Shown one piece after another: positions 1 to 7,649 of a stretch of DNA of 53,169 bases. The DNA lies in NCBI RefSeq assembly GCF_949296715.1, contig NZ_CASFQD010000046.1, positions 1 to 53,169 of the forward strand, in the 5' to 3' direction. The stretch comes from an uncultured Alistipes sp. (GTDB taxonomy: Bacteria; Bacteroidota; Bacteroidia; Bacteroidales; Rikenellaceae). The first letter of the stretch is position 1. The number at the start of each line of letters is the position of its first letter. Both the position numbers and the translations under genes were made by a program. The notes below the pieces were generated by a model. The model saw only the letters and a program-made list of their open reading frames with translations. It was not told the origin of the DNA and made no database searches.

Positions 1-1
1 C

Positions 2-610
2 GCGGCGGCCGCCGTGGCGCTGCTCCCGCAGCCGCACGCCCCCGTCTACGCCGGGCGGATCGTGCGCATCGCCCGCCTGGGCTACTCCCCGGAGTGGACG
101 GCCGGACTGCGCCGCCGGCCCATAGCCACGGTGCTGCTCGCCACCGGCGTGCTGCTCTGCACGCTGCTTCCCTACCTCGGATTCCCGGCCCTCTATCTTG
201 CGGCCCTCTGCTGCGTGAGCCTCTATACGCGCAACGAGCCGCTCGAACTCCTGCTGCTGCCCGAGAAGTCCCCGGCGCGCCTGCTCACGGCGAAGATCCG
301 CACGGCCTGCCGCAACTACTTCCTGCTTGCGGCCCCTTTTGCGCTGCTCGCGGCACTGCTCCACCCCGAGGGGCTCTGGCTCGCGGCGCTCTGGGCTCCG
401 CTCTCGGCCCTGCTGCTCGTCTACGGCGTGCTGGCCAAATACGCCGTCTACGACCCCGCCGCCCCCGAAGCCGCGGCCTCGACCGCCTCGATGCTCGGGC
501 TCGCAGGCTTCATCGTCTGGCCGCTGCTGCCCATAACGCTCGCCATGCTCGTGAGCCACGCGCTCCGGGCCGAAAGGAACCTGAACCGCTACCTGTATGA
601 TTACGATTGA
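2..610 (+). CDS. ABC transporter membrane subunit (5' end cut by the window edge)
   Basis: This is a very hydrophobic protein of about 200 visible residues, rich in Leu and Ala. The frame is open to the first base of the window, so I treat it as a partial gene. A GTG at 14 could be an internal codon or a start. Hydrophobic stretches lie around residues 36-70, 100-147 and 158-182 counted from that GTG. No Pfam-type motif is recognisable. The gene overlaps the following ATPase gene by 14 bases, so the two are almost certainly translated together, and it probably forms the membrane channel partner of that ATPase. The substrate is unknown. Confidence 0.6.
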   Translation, partial: AAAAVALLPQPHAPVYAGRIVRIARLGYSPEWTAGLRRRPIATVLLATGVLLCTLLPYLGFPALYLAALCCVSLYTRNEPLELLLLPEKSPARLLTAKIRTACRNYFLLAAPFALLAALLHPEGLWLAALWAPLSALLLVYGVLAKYAVYDPAAPEAAASTASMLGLAGFIVWPLLPITLAMLVSHALRAERNLNRYLYDYD

Positions 611-1280
611 CTCGCTGCGCGTCCGCCTCGGCGGCCGGACCGTGCTCGACGGCGTGACGATGCACCTCCCGCAGAACGCCGTGCACGGGCTGGTGGGGAT
701 CAACGGCGCGGGCAAGACCACGCTGATGAACACCCTCTACGGCTTCGTCGCCCCCGCGGGCGGGAGCATCACCCTCGACGGCCGTCCGCTGCGCCGCCGC
801 GACATCGCCTACCTCGAGAGCGTCAACAGCTTCTACCCCGGCATGACGGGACGCGACTACCTCGATCTGGTGGCCCACTACCACCCGTCGTTCGACCCCG
901 CGCCGTGCATCCGCCGCTTCCGCCTGCCGCTCGACACCCCGATCGAGAACTGCTCCGAGGGGACGCGCCGCAAGCTGGCCCTGACGGCCGTGCTCATGCA
1001 GCGCAAGCGGCTCGTGCTGCTCGACGAGCCCTTCAACGGGCTCGACATCGAGAGCCTCTACGTCGCGCAGCAGCTGATTCTCGCCCTGGGCAGCGAGGGA
1101 CGCACGGTGCTGGTCAGCTCGCACGTGCTTGCGACGATCGAACCCCTGTGCGACGACCTCTACCTGATGGACGGCGGGTGTATCCGCCGCCGCTACGACC
1201 GCACGGAGTTCCGCCGCGCGGAGCGCGAGATCGAGGAGACCTTCCGCCGACGCTATGCGCTCGGAAATCCGGAAAATTAG
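597..1280 (+). CDS. ABC transporter ATP-binding protein
   Basis: This is a cytoplasmic nucleotide-binding subunit of an ABC transporter, 227 residues long, which is short but normal for an ABC-2/YtrB-type ATPase. Visible motifs are Walker A GINGAGKTT (residues 34-42), Walker B ending LLDEP (D143, E144), a D-loop NGLD, and the switch histidine H176 in VSSH. The signature is SEGTRRK near residue 120 instead of LSGGQ, a degenerate form common in this subgroup. It overlaps the upstream membrane subunit by 14 bases, and rdgB follows after 51 bases. Substrate and direction of transport cannot be read from the sequence. Confidence 0.9.
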   Translation: MITIDSLRVRLGGRTVLDGVTMHLPQNAVHGLVGINGAGKTTLMNTLYGFVAPAGGSITLDGRPLRRRDIAYLESVNSFYPGMTGRDYLDLVAHYHPSFDPAPCIRRFRLPLDTPIENCSEGTRRKLALTAVLMQRKRLVLLDEPFNGLDIESLYVAQQLILALGSEGRTVLVSSHVLATIEPLCDDLYLMDGGCIRRRYDRTEFRRAEREIEETFRRRYALGNPEN

Positions 1281-1331
1281 CGTACCTTTACACCCGCAAC
1301 ATGCAAACCGCCATCGAATCATAGAATAGAG

Positions 1332-1916
1332 ATGAAGATTCTTTTCGCCACGAACAACGCCCACAAGCTCGCGGAGGTGCAGGCCGTGCTGGGCGACAGC
1401 TATACCCTTGTCACGCCGCGCGACTGCGGCGTCACGGAGGAGATTCCCGAGACGCAGCCGACACTCGAGGGCAACGCCCTGCAGAAGGCCCGCTACCTCT
1501 ACGAACGCACGGGCCTCGACTGCTTTGCCGACGACACGGGTCTCGAGGTCGAGGCGCTCGGCGGCGCCCCGGGCGTCCACTCGGCGCGCTACGCCACCGA
1601 CGGCCACGACTTCGCGGCCAACAACCGCCTGCTGCTGCGGAACCTCGCAGGCAAGGAGAACCGCCGGGCCCGCTTCCGCACGGTCGTGGCGCTGATTCTC
1701 GGCGGCCGCGAATACCTCTTCGAGGGGGTGGTCGAGGGGCAGATCATCGACCACGAAACGGGCCACGAAGGCTTCGGCTACGACCCGCTCTTCCGACCCG
1801 ACGGCTACGACCGCACCTTCGCGCAGATGACCACCGAAGAGAAGAACGCCGTCTCGCACCGCGCCCGCGCCGTGCGCAAGCTCGCGACCTTCCTGCACGA
1901 ATACGTCAGGGAATAA
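1332..1916 (+). CDS. rdgB: RdgB/HAM1 family non-canonical purine NTP pyrophosphatase
   Basis: The enzyme hydrolyses dITP, dXTP and XTP to monophosphates plus pyrophosphate, keeping deaminated purines out of DNA and RNA. At 194 residues it has the usual family length. Hallmarks are the N-terminal FATNNAHKLAEV, the FADDTGLEVEALGG block with GAPGVHSARYA directly after it, and EGFGYDPLF near residue 145, followed by a conserved SHRARA. It starts 51 bases after the ABC ATPase gene. A weak -7-like TACCTTTA lies at 1283-1290 without a clear -33, so it may have its own weak promoter or be co-transcribed. The oxidoreductase gene follows after 21 bases. Confidence 0.95.
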   Translation: MKILFATNNAHKLAEVQAVLGDSYTLVTPRDCGVTEEIPETQPTLEGNALQKARYLYERTGLDCFADDTGLEVEALGGAPGVHSARYATDGHDFAANNRLLLRNLAGKENRRARFRTVVALILGGREYLFEGVVEGQIIDHETGHEGFGYDPLFRPDGYDRTFAQMTTEEKNAVSHRARAVRKLATFLHEYVRE

Positions 1917-1937
1917 TTCCGAAAACAGACCGTCACG

Positions 1938-2927
1938 ATGAAACTGGAGAATGTCCGCTGGGGAATCCTCGGCTGCGGCGACGTCTGCGAGCGCAAGAGC
2001 GGCCCGCCGATGTACAAGACCGCCCATTCGTCGCTCGTCGCCGTCATGCGGCGCGACCGCGAGCGGCTGCTCGACTTCGCGCGGCGCCACGGCGTCGCCC
2101 GCACCTACACCGATGCCGACGCGCTGATCGCCGACCCGGAGGTCGACATCGTCTACATCGCCACGCCGCCCGCCTCGCACCGCGAGCTGACGCTGCGCGT
2201 GCTCGCGGCCGGGAAGCCCGTCTACGTCGAGAAGCCCATGGCGATGACCTACGCCGAGTGCCGGGAGATGATCGCCGCGGCCGACCGGGCCCGTCAGCCC
2301 CTCTTTGTCGCCTATTACCGCCGGGCGCTGCCCTACTTCGTGAAGGCCAGGGAGCTGCTCGACGCCGGGGCGATCGGCACGCCGCTCACCGTCGAGGTGC
2401 GCTACCTGCGCCCCGCCGCCCCGGAGGACCGCGACGCCGCGCACCTGCCCTGGCGCCTGCGCCGCGAGACGGGCGGCGAGGGGTACTTCTGCGACATGGC
2501 GCCCCACACGCTCGACATCCTCGACTTCCTGCTCGGCGAGATCGACCATGCGCAGGGCTGCGCCGTCAACCGCGGCGGGCTCTACGAGGTGGCCGACACC
2601 GTCACGGCGTCGTTCCGCTTCCGCTCGGGCGTCGCCGGGACGGGCACCTGGTGTTTCGTCGCACCCGAAGCCGAGCGCGCCGACTCGATCCGCATCACCG
2701 GCAGCCGGGGGACGCTCCACCTGGCGACCTTCTCGTTCGAGCCGCTGGAGCTGACCACCCCCGCCGGCACCGAACGCTTCGCCTTCGAGCCGCCCGAGCA
2801 CATCCAGGGCCCGCTGATCGGCACGATCGTCGACGAGCTGCGCGGTGTGGGACAATGCCCCTCGACGGGCGTCTCGGCGGCCCGCACGTCGCGCATCATG
2901 GACCTGATCCTGCGCGGCGAAGCGTAA
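1938..2927 (+). CDS. Gfo/Idh/MocA family oxidoreductase
   Basis: This is a predicted NAD(P)-dependent oxidoreductase of 329 residues. The N-terminal Rossmann fold has the nucleotide loop GILGCGDVCE, then DIVYIATPPASH near residues 70-82, and the family EKP motif in YVEKPMA, whose lysine is expected to be catalytic. The C-terminal half matches the alpha/beta substrate domain, with YFCDMAPHTLDIL supplying the usual histidine/aspartate region. Members act on sugars, inositols or biliverdin-like substrates; nothing here identifies the substrate. It lies 21 bases after rdgB, so the two may be co-transcribed. A separate promoter lies between it and folE. Confidence 0.88.
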   Translation: MKLENVRWGILGCGDVCERKSGPPMYKTAHSSLVAVMRRDRERLLDFARRHGVARTYTDADALIADPEVDIVYIATPPASHRELTLRVLAAGKPVYVEKPMAMTYAECREMIAAADRARQPLFVAYYRRALPYFVKARELLDAGAIGTPLTVEVRYLRPAAPEDRDAAHLPWRLRRETGGEGYFCDMAPHTLDILDFLLGEIDHAQGCAVNRGGLYEVADTVTASFRFRSGVAGTGTWCFVAPEAERADSIRITGSRGTLHLATFSFEPLELTTPAGTERFAFEPPEHIQGPLIGTIVDELRGVGQCPSTGVSAARTSRIMDLILRGEA

Positions 2928-2939
2928 ACGAGCCCGGAC

Positions 2940-2970
2940 TTGGAATTGACCGACGGAATAACTACCTTTG
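2940..2970 (+). promoter_or_regulatory. Bacteroidota-type promoter of folE
   Basis: TTG at 2940-2942 and TACCTTTG at 2963-2970 are 20 bases apart and match the TTG/TAnnTTTG consensus of the Bacteroidota housekeeping sigma factor. The -7 element ends only 7 bases before the first ATG of folE (2978). Confidence 0.75.
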
Positions 2971-2992
2971 CCCTCCCATGGAGAAGACCGCA

Positions 2993-3595
2993 ATGACAAC
3001 CTATACGAAAGAGGAGCGCTTCGACGCCGCGACCGTCGAGGCGCTGAAGGAGCACTACGCCGCAATCCTCCGCCTGCTGGGCGAGGACCCCGCGCGCGAA
3101 GGGCTGCTCAAGACCCCGGAGCGCGTGGCCAAGGCCATGTCGTTCCTGACGAAGGGATACGACGAAAACCCGCTGGAGATCATCCGCTCGGCGACCTTCC
3201 GCGAGGAGTACAAGCAGATGGTCCTCGTCAAGGACATCGAGCTCTACTCGCTCTGCGAGCACCACATGCTGCCCTTCTACGGCAAGGCGCACGTCGCCTA
3301 CATCCCCAACGGCTACATCACGGGGCTCTCGAAGATCGCCCGCGTCGTGGAATGCTTCGCCCGCCGCCTGCAGGTGCAGGAGCGGCTCACGGTGCAGATC
3401 CGCGACTGCATCCAGGAGGCCCTCGCGCCGATGGGCGTGGCCGTGGTCATCGAGGCAAGCCACATGTGCATGCAGATGCGCGGCATCGAGAAGCAGCAGT
3501 CGGCCACGACGACCTCGGCCTTCACGGGCATCTTCCTCTCCGACCACCGCACGCGCGAGGAGTTCATGACCCTCATCTCGCACCGCTACCGGTAG
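2993..3595 (+). CDS. folE: GTP cyclohydrolase I
   Basis: FolE converts GTP to 7,8-dihydroneopterin triphosphate, the entry step to folate and, through queD, to queuosine. The zinc ligands are intact: C88 and H91 in SLCEHHMLPFYG and C159 in SHMCMQMRG. The C-terminus (SATTTSAFTGIF) is typical. I chose ATG 2993 (200 residues) because the -7 element ends at 2970 and GGAGAAG at 2980-2986 stands 6-7 bases before it as a Shine-Dalgarno sequence. ATG 2978 (205 residues) is possible but would be read from an essentially leaderless mRNA. A strong hairpin terminator follows, so it is probably monocistronic. Confidence 0.95.
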   Translation: MTTYTKEERFDAATVEALKEHYAAILRLLGEDPAREGLLKTPERVAKAMSFLTKGYDENPLEIIRSATFREEYKQMVLVKDIELYSLCEHHMLPFYGKAHVAYIPNGYITGLSKIARVVECFARRLQVQERLTVQIRDCIQEALAPMGVAVVIEASHMCMQMRGIEKQQSATTTSAFTGIFLSDHRTREEFMTLISHRYR

Positions 3596-3663
3596 CCGTC
3601 CGGTGCGGGCCGTGCCGCTGCTGCGGCAGGTCTCCGGCAAAAAGGGCGCAACGACAGGCAGCA

Positions 3664-3726
3664 GGCGGCAAACAACAGGAGACCGGCGGCAAACAACAAG
3701 AGACCAGCGGCAGGGAACAGAAGACA
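3664..3726 (+). repeat. 21-base tandem repeat, about three degenerate copies
   Basis: Two adjacent 21-base units at 3664-3684 and 3685-3705 differ by one base (core GGCGGCAAACAAC, then RGAGACC). A third, more diverged unit occupies 3706-3726. It lies in the 314-base gap (3596-3909) between folE and the DUF4136 gene. The rest of that gap holds the folE terminator and no recognisable promoter or gene. The unit is a multiple of three but I see no coding evidence. Confidence 0.75.
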
Positions 3727-3740
3727 AAAGACAAAACGCA

Positions 3741-3778
3741 GCGGGAGACATCCTTTTTCGGGTGTCTCCCGCCTTTTT
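3741..3778 (+). terminator. Rho-independent terminator after folE
   Basis: A perfect 10-bp stem (GCGGGAGACA at 3741-3750 with its complement at 3763-3772) with a T-rich loop is followed by CTTTTT. Confidence 0.85.
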
Positions 3779-3909
3779 CATGCCCGGCGCCGGCGCCGCG
3801 TCGAAAAAGGGCCTCTTTGTATCCGATTCGGGCTGCGGTGCGGAAAACGCCCGCTTCGGAACGGATTTTGAAACCCGGGGCACAGACGCAAACCTAAAAA
3901 TCAAAAAAC

Positions 3910-4551
3910 ATGACCGTCAAAAATTTACGTTTCATCGCTATCGCACTCGCAGCAGTTGCGGTCAGCGCGTGCCAGAAGGAGCCCTCGACTTCGGACCTTC
4001 ACAAGGAGTACCTGGTCTACACGGCTCACGACACCAAGGCCGATTTCGCCGCCGTGGAGACCTATTTCATCCCCGACAGCATCCTCGTCATCGGCAGCAA
4101 CGACAAGACCGAGTATTGGAAGGATGCCGACGCCCTCGAAATCGTCGATGCGGTCGTCGCCCGCATGGACGCCGCAGGCTACGTGCGCTCGGAGGACAAG
4201 CAGGCCGCCAACGTCGGCATCCAGATGAGCTACGTGAAGCAGGTGACCTACTTCGTCGGGTACGACAACCCGTTCTGGTGGTGGTACTACCCCTACTACT
4301 GGACCCCCGGCTACTGGGGCAACTGGGGCGGATGGCACTACCCCTACAGTGTCTACTACGGCTACACGGCCGGCTCGCTGCTCATCGAGATGGTCGACCT
4401 CGAGGCCGAAGAGGCCGCCGACCGCAAACTGCCCGTCATCTGGGACAGCTTCATCGGCGGGCTGCTCACCTCGAACGAGGAGCTGAACCAGCAGCGCACG
4501 CTCGCGGCCGTCGAACAGGCCTTCGACCAGTCGCCCTACCTGACCAAATAG
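3910..4551 (+). CDS. DUF4136 domain lipoprotein with a Trp/Tyr-rich loop
   Basis: This is a predicted lipoprotein of 213 residues. A signal peptide ends in the lipobox VSAC (C20-21 region). The mature part resembles the DUF4136 family: a strand like DTKADFAAVETYFI early on, then VDAVVARMDAAGY, which corresponds to the family's conserved helix. From residue 122 there is a striking aromatic stretch (FWWWYYPYYW and onward to about 152), a feature seen in other Bacteroidota members of this family. Function is unknown; the family is thought to be envelope-located. A small beta-barrel gene follows after 25 bases, so the two may work together at the outer membrane. Confidence 0.75.
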   Translation: MTVKNLRFIAIALAAVAVSACQKEPSTSDLHKEYLVYTAHDTKADFAAVETYFIPDSILVIGSNDKTEYWKDADALEIVDAVVARMDAAGYVRSEDKQAANVGIQMSYVKQVTYFVGYDNPFWWWYYPYYWTPGYWGNWGGWHYPYSVYYGYTAGSLLIEMVDLEAEEAADRKLPVIWDSFIGGLLTSNEELNQQRTLAAVEQAFDQSPYLTK

Positions 4552-4576
4552 TCCAACCGCAAAACATCGACCGATT

Positions 4577-5203
4577 ATGAAAACATCGAAATACCTCCGT
4601 GTACTCGCGCTCGGCGCCCTGCTCTTCGCCGCCGCAATCCCTGCCAAGGCGCAGGTCTTCCCGAACACCTACATGAACATCGACTGGCAGCTGGGCGTGC
4701 CCCTCGACAACGGATTCGCCGACGAGACCTCGGGCTGGGGCATGAACTTCGAGGGCGGTTACTTCGTCACGCCCGCGATGACCGTCGGCGCCTTCATCTC
4801 CTACCAGACCAACCTGGAGAAGATTCCGCGCCAGACGCTCGACCTCGGGGACGGCGCCGCGCTGACAACCAACCAGAAACATGCGCTCTTCCAGCTGCCT
4901 TTCGGCGTTGCGACGCGCTACAACTGGCTGACCGAAAGCGTCTTCCAACCCTATGTCGGACTCAGGCTGGGTGCCTGCTGGACCGAAATGTCCTCCTACT
5001 ACTACGTTGTCAAGCAGTACGACGATTCGTGGGGCTTCTACCTCTCGCCCGAGCTCGGCTTCTCGATCTTCCCGCGTCCGGACTACCGGCTGGGCTTCCA
5101 CGTGGCCGTCTACTACAGCTACGCCACCAACAGCAACGACGTGCTGACCTATTCGGTCAACCGCCTCAACAACTTCGGCGTGCGCGTCGGCGTGTCGTTC
5201 TGA
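4577..5203 (+). CDS. Small outer-membrane beta-barrel protein
   Basis: The 208-residue product begins with a signal peptide (MKTSKYLRVLALGALLFAAA, cleavage after PAKA-Q). The mature part has alternating hydrophobic and polar strands with many aromatic residues and ends in VRVGVSF, a C-terminal phenylalanine typical of the outer-membrane assembly signal. The length suggests an eight-stranded barrel of the OmpX/OmpW-like or porin_OMP_beta-brl type. It sits 25 bases after the DUF4136 lipoprotein gene, with a terminator straight after it, so the pair forms a small envelope operon. The specific role is unknown. Confidence 0.75.
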   Translation: MKTSKYLRVLALGALLFAAAIPAKAQVFPNTYMNIDWQLGVPLDNGFADETSGWGMNFEGGYFVTPAMTVGAFISYQTNLEKIPRQTLDLGDGAALTTNQKHALFQLPFGVATRYNWLTESVFQPYVGLRLGACWTEMSSYYYVVKQYDDSWGFYLSPELGFSIFPRPDYRLGFHVAVYYSYATNSNDVLTYSVNRLNNFGVRVGVSF

Positions 5204-5222
5204 CACCGCATCCCTGCCGACA

Positions 5223-5260
5223 AAGCCGGGCCACGGAGAGTGGGCCCGGCTTGTTTTTTT
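5223..5260 (+). terminator. Rho-independent terminator after the beta-barrel gene
   Basis: A 10-bp GC-rich stem (AAGCCGGGCC at 5223-5232 with 5243-5252) is followed by a G and seven T residues. Confidence 0.9.
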
Positions 5261-5334
5261 CGTTCCGACGGCCGTTTGCGGCACAAAATGTCCGGAATAC
5301 CGCGAAGAGTACGCCATAAAGCCCCGAAGCAGGG

Positions 5335-5362
5335 TTGAGAGAGGATAAAATTCATACATTTG
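5335..5362 (+). promoter_or_regulatory. Promoter of the GLUG-repeat lipoprotein gene
   Basis: TACATTTG at 5355-5362 matches the -7 consensus. TTG at 5335-5337 is a possible -33 element with a slightly short 17-base spacer. This places transcription start near 5366, upstream of the chosen ATG at 5392. Confidence 0.6.
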
Positions 5363-5391
5363 TTTTCATGACCTTAAATCCTCATCAAAGA

Positions 5392-7575
5392 ATGGAACAA
5401 CACCTCGTATCGCGGCTCCGGCGGATTCTTCCGGCAGCCGCCCTGCTGCTGGCCGTCTCCTGCTCCAGGGACAAGGCCGACATCGTACAGCTCCCCACAC
5501 CCCAGACCATCGAAGCGACCCCGACGGAAACCTCGCTGCAACTCGAATGGGCCGCCGTCGAAAAAGCCTCGCGCTATGAACTGCAGGCCGGCAACGAGAC
5601 GGGATACGCCTTCGAGACCGTCGTCGAGCAGCCCCGCTATGAGCTCACGGGGCTCGAGCCCTACAGTGAATACGCCGTGCGGGTGCGGGCGATTGTCTCC
5701 GCAGGGAACTACAGCGATTCGGAGTGGAGCGCCTGGACGACCTTCCGGACCCTCGACCGCGCCGTGGCCGAGGCGTTCGACGGCGGCACGGGCACCGGGG
5801 AAGACCCCTACCGGATCACGCGGCCGTCGCACCTCGCCCTGCTGGCGCAGGTCGTCAACAACCGCGAGAGCGGGTACAGCGACGCGGGCGTGCACTATGC
5901 GCTGACGGCGGACATCGACCTCTCGGAGTATGAGAACTGGACCCCGATCGGCCTCGGACCCGAGGACGGCCGCTACCCCTACGAGAATCCCGACCGGGCA
6001 TTCCAGGGCGTCTTCGACGGAAACGGACACACGATCTCCGGCCTGAAGGTGGAGCTCACGGGCGAAACGACCTTCACGAGCGCCGGTCTGTTCGGCGTGA
6101 ACGACGGCACGATCCGCAACCTCAATGTCGCGGGATCGGTCCGTGCCGCGACCACGGCGGCCGACAAAAGCTACGTGCTGGCGGGCGGCATCGCCGGATT
6201 CAACATCATCGCCTACGAAGACGGCATGAACACGCGTCCCGGATCGGGCGCCATCGAATCCTGCACGTTCCGGGGATCCGTCTCGGCCTCGTGCGGCCCC
6301 GACACGCAAGGTGAAGCCGATGCGGGCGGCATCTGCGGCATGGCCGAGTCGGGCAACATCGACTACTGCAACGTCACGCTCGGCGACGGCGACCAGCTCT
6401 CCACCTCGGGCGGCACGATCTCGATGGCGGGCGGCATCGTCGGTGCCATGAACGGCGGACGCATCACCCACTGCTCGTTCAACGGAACAGGAGCGCTCGA
6501 ATGCGCCTTCACCGCCGTTCCCGAAGGCTACTACATCTACGCGCAGACGGGCGGCATCGCCGGATCGGTGACCGACGCGGCGATCGAGAGCTGCAACGTC
6601 GAATTCGGCGGTGCGCTGCGCATTCCCGACGGCGGGGCCGCCAACTGCAATGCGGGCCTCGTCTGCGGCAACTCGGGGGCCTCGGTCACCGACTGCTTTG
6701 CGAAATTCTCGGGCGACGCCACGATCCGCAGCGGCGGCACGATCAACTTCGGCGGCATCGCCGGCACACTCTCGGGAAGCAGCCAGGGAGCCGTGACGCT
6801 CGCCACGGCCGAACTGGGCGGCACGCTGACGATCGGGCAGACGGACAACTACTCCGACGTCAACGTCGGCGGCATCTACGGCTCGGCTGCGAGTGCCATC
6901 ATCTCGGCCTGCAAGGCCTCGATCTCCGCCGCGATCGACATCACGTCGCAGGTCAGCGACGCCACGACCAACGTCAATGCGGGCGGCATCGCGGGTCTGG
7001 GCAGCATCCTCACGGCCGGCTGCCACGCCGACTGGGACGAGTCCGCCAGCGTCCGGATCACCTCCGACCGCACGAACTTCGGCGGTGTGGCCGGCATGGT
7101 GCTCTCGGGTGACAACTACTCCTATCTGATCGGGTGCTACGCCCTCTGCAACGGCCGCGTGGAGATCGCACCCAACAGCGGATCGGGCTATACGGCCCAT
7201 GCGGGCGGCATCGTCGGCAATTTTTCGGGCTATTCGATGATCTGGCCCGTAGTCATGGAGATTCCGGCCTTCATGCACGGATGCTACGCCCTCGTCGAGA
7301 GCGACTTCGCCATCACGGACGGCTCGGCCAAAGGCGTGGCCGGGTATTCCGAGGCGGCAGTCTGCACGGGGGCCTACTGGGGGTCGAAAAAGGGCGGCAT
7401 CAGCGAGGAACTCGCCGGCTGCGAGGCCTTCGCGAGCCTCGACCAGGCGGGATTCGAAGCCGCCATCGAACAGATGAACGCCGCCATCGCCAATTCGGCA
7501 ATCGCCTCGCTCGTACAGGTCAGCTACGTCTACGACGCCGCCAAGGGCATCCCGGTGCTCTCCGACGCCCAATAG
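5392..7575 (+). CDS. Surface lipoprotein with fibronectin type III and GLUG-like repeats
   Basis: This is a 727-residue predicted lipoprotein. ATG 5392 was chosen because it directly begins a signal peptide ending in the lipobox AVSC, whereas upstream codons overlap the promoter. Residues about 30-125 look like a fibronectin type III domain (LQLEWAAVEKASRYELQ, SEYAVRVRAI, ending TTFRTL). After a GTGEDPYRI linker comes a long series of glycine-rich GGI-A/V-G motifs, about ten copies, typical of GLUG-like beta-helical repeats in Bacteroidota surface proteins and adhesins. No enzymatic motif is visible. The likely role is adhesion or ligand binding on the cell surface (inference). It stands alone between a promoter and a bidirectional terminator. 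Confidence 0.75.
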   Translation: MEQHLVSRLRRILPAAALLLAVSCSRDKADIVQLPTPQTIEATPTETSLQLEWAAVEKASRYELQAGNETGYAFETVVEQPRYELTGLEPYSEYAVRVRAIVSAGNYSDSEWSAWTTFRTLDRAVAEAFDGGTGTGEDPYRITRPSHLALLAQVVNNRESGYSDAGVHYALTADIDLSEYENWTPIGLGPEDGRYPYENPDRAFQGVFDGNGHTISGLKVELTGETTFTSAGLFGVNDGTIRNLNVAGSVRAATTAADKSYVLAGGIAGFNIIAYEDGMNTRPGSGAIESCTFRGSVSASCGPDTQGEADAGGICGMAESGNIDYCNVTLGDGDQLSTSGGTISMAGGIVGAMNGGRITHCSFNGTGALECAFTAVPEGYYIYAQTGGIAGSVTDAAIESCNVEFGGALRIPDGGAANCNAGLVCGNSGASVTDCFAKFSGDATIRSGGTINFGGIAGTLSGSSQGAVTLATAELGGTLTIGQTDNYSDVNVGGIYGSAASAIISACKASISAAIDITSQVSDATTNVNAGGIAGLGSILTAGCHADWDESASVRITSDRTNFGGVAGMVLSGDNYSYLIGCYALCNGRVEIAPNSGSGYTAHAGGIVGNFSGYSMIWPVVMEIPAFMHGCYALVESDFAITDGSAKGVAGYSEAAVCTGAYWGSKKGGISEELAGCEAFASLDQAGFEAAIEQMNAAIANSAIASLVQVSYVYDAAKGIPVLSDAQ

Positions 7576-7596
7576 CCGGACGACCGCAACAAACCG

Positions 7597-7631
7597 AAAA
7601 GGCGGGACCTCTGCTTGAGGTCCCGCCTTTT
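7597..7631. terminator. Bidirectional terminator between the GLUG lipoprotein gene and polA
   Basis: A 15-bp perfect stem (7597-7611 with 7617-7631) has A4 on the left and T4 on the right, and so serves both convergent genes. Confidence 0.9.
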
Positions 7632-7649
7632 CCATTCCGGGTCCGCCCG

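Noticed and set aside
510..3065. 851-codon open frame on the minus strand opposite the ABC, rdgB and oxidoreductase genes
   Set aside because: A shadow of three recognised plus-strand genes; no family motif in its translation.
3603..4580. Open frame running through the 21-base repeats into the DUF4136 gene in another frame
   Set aside because: The repeat would encode RRQTTGD-like heptads, but the frame crosses the folE terminator and the DUF4136 gene out of frame; no start signal.
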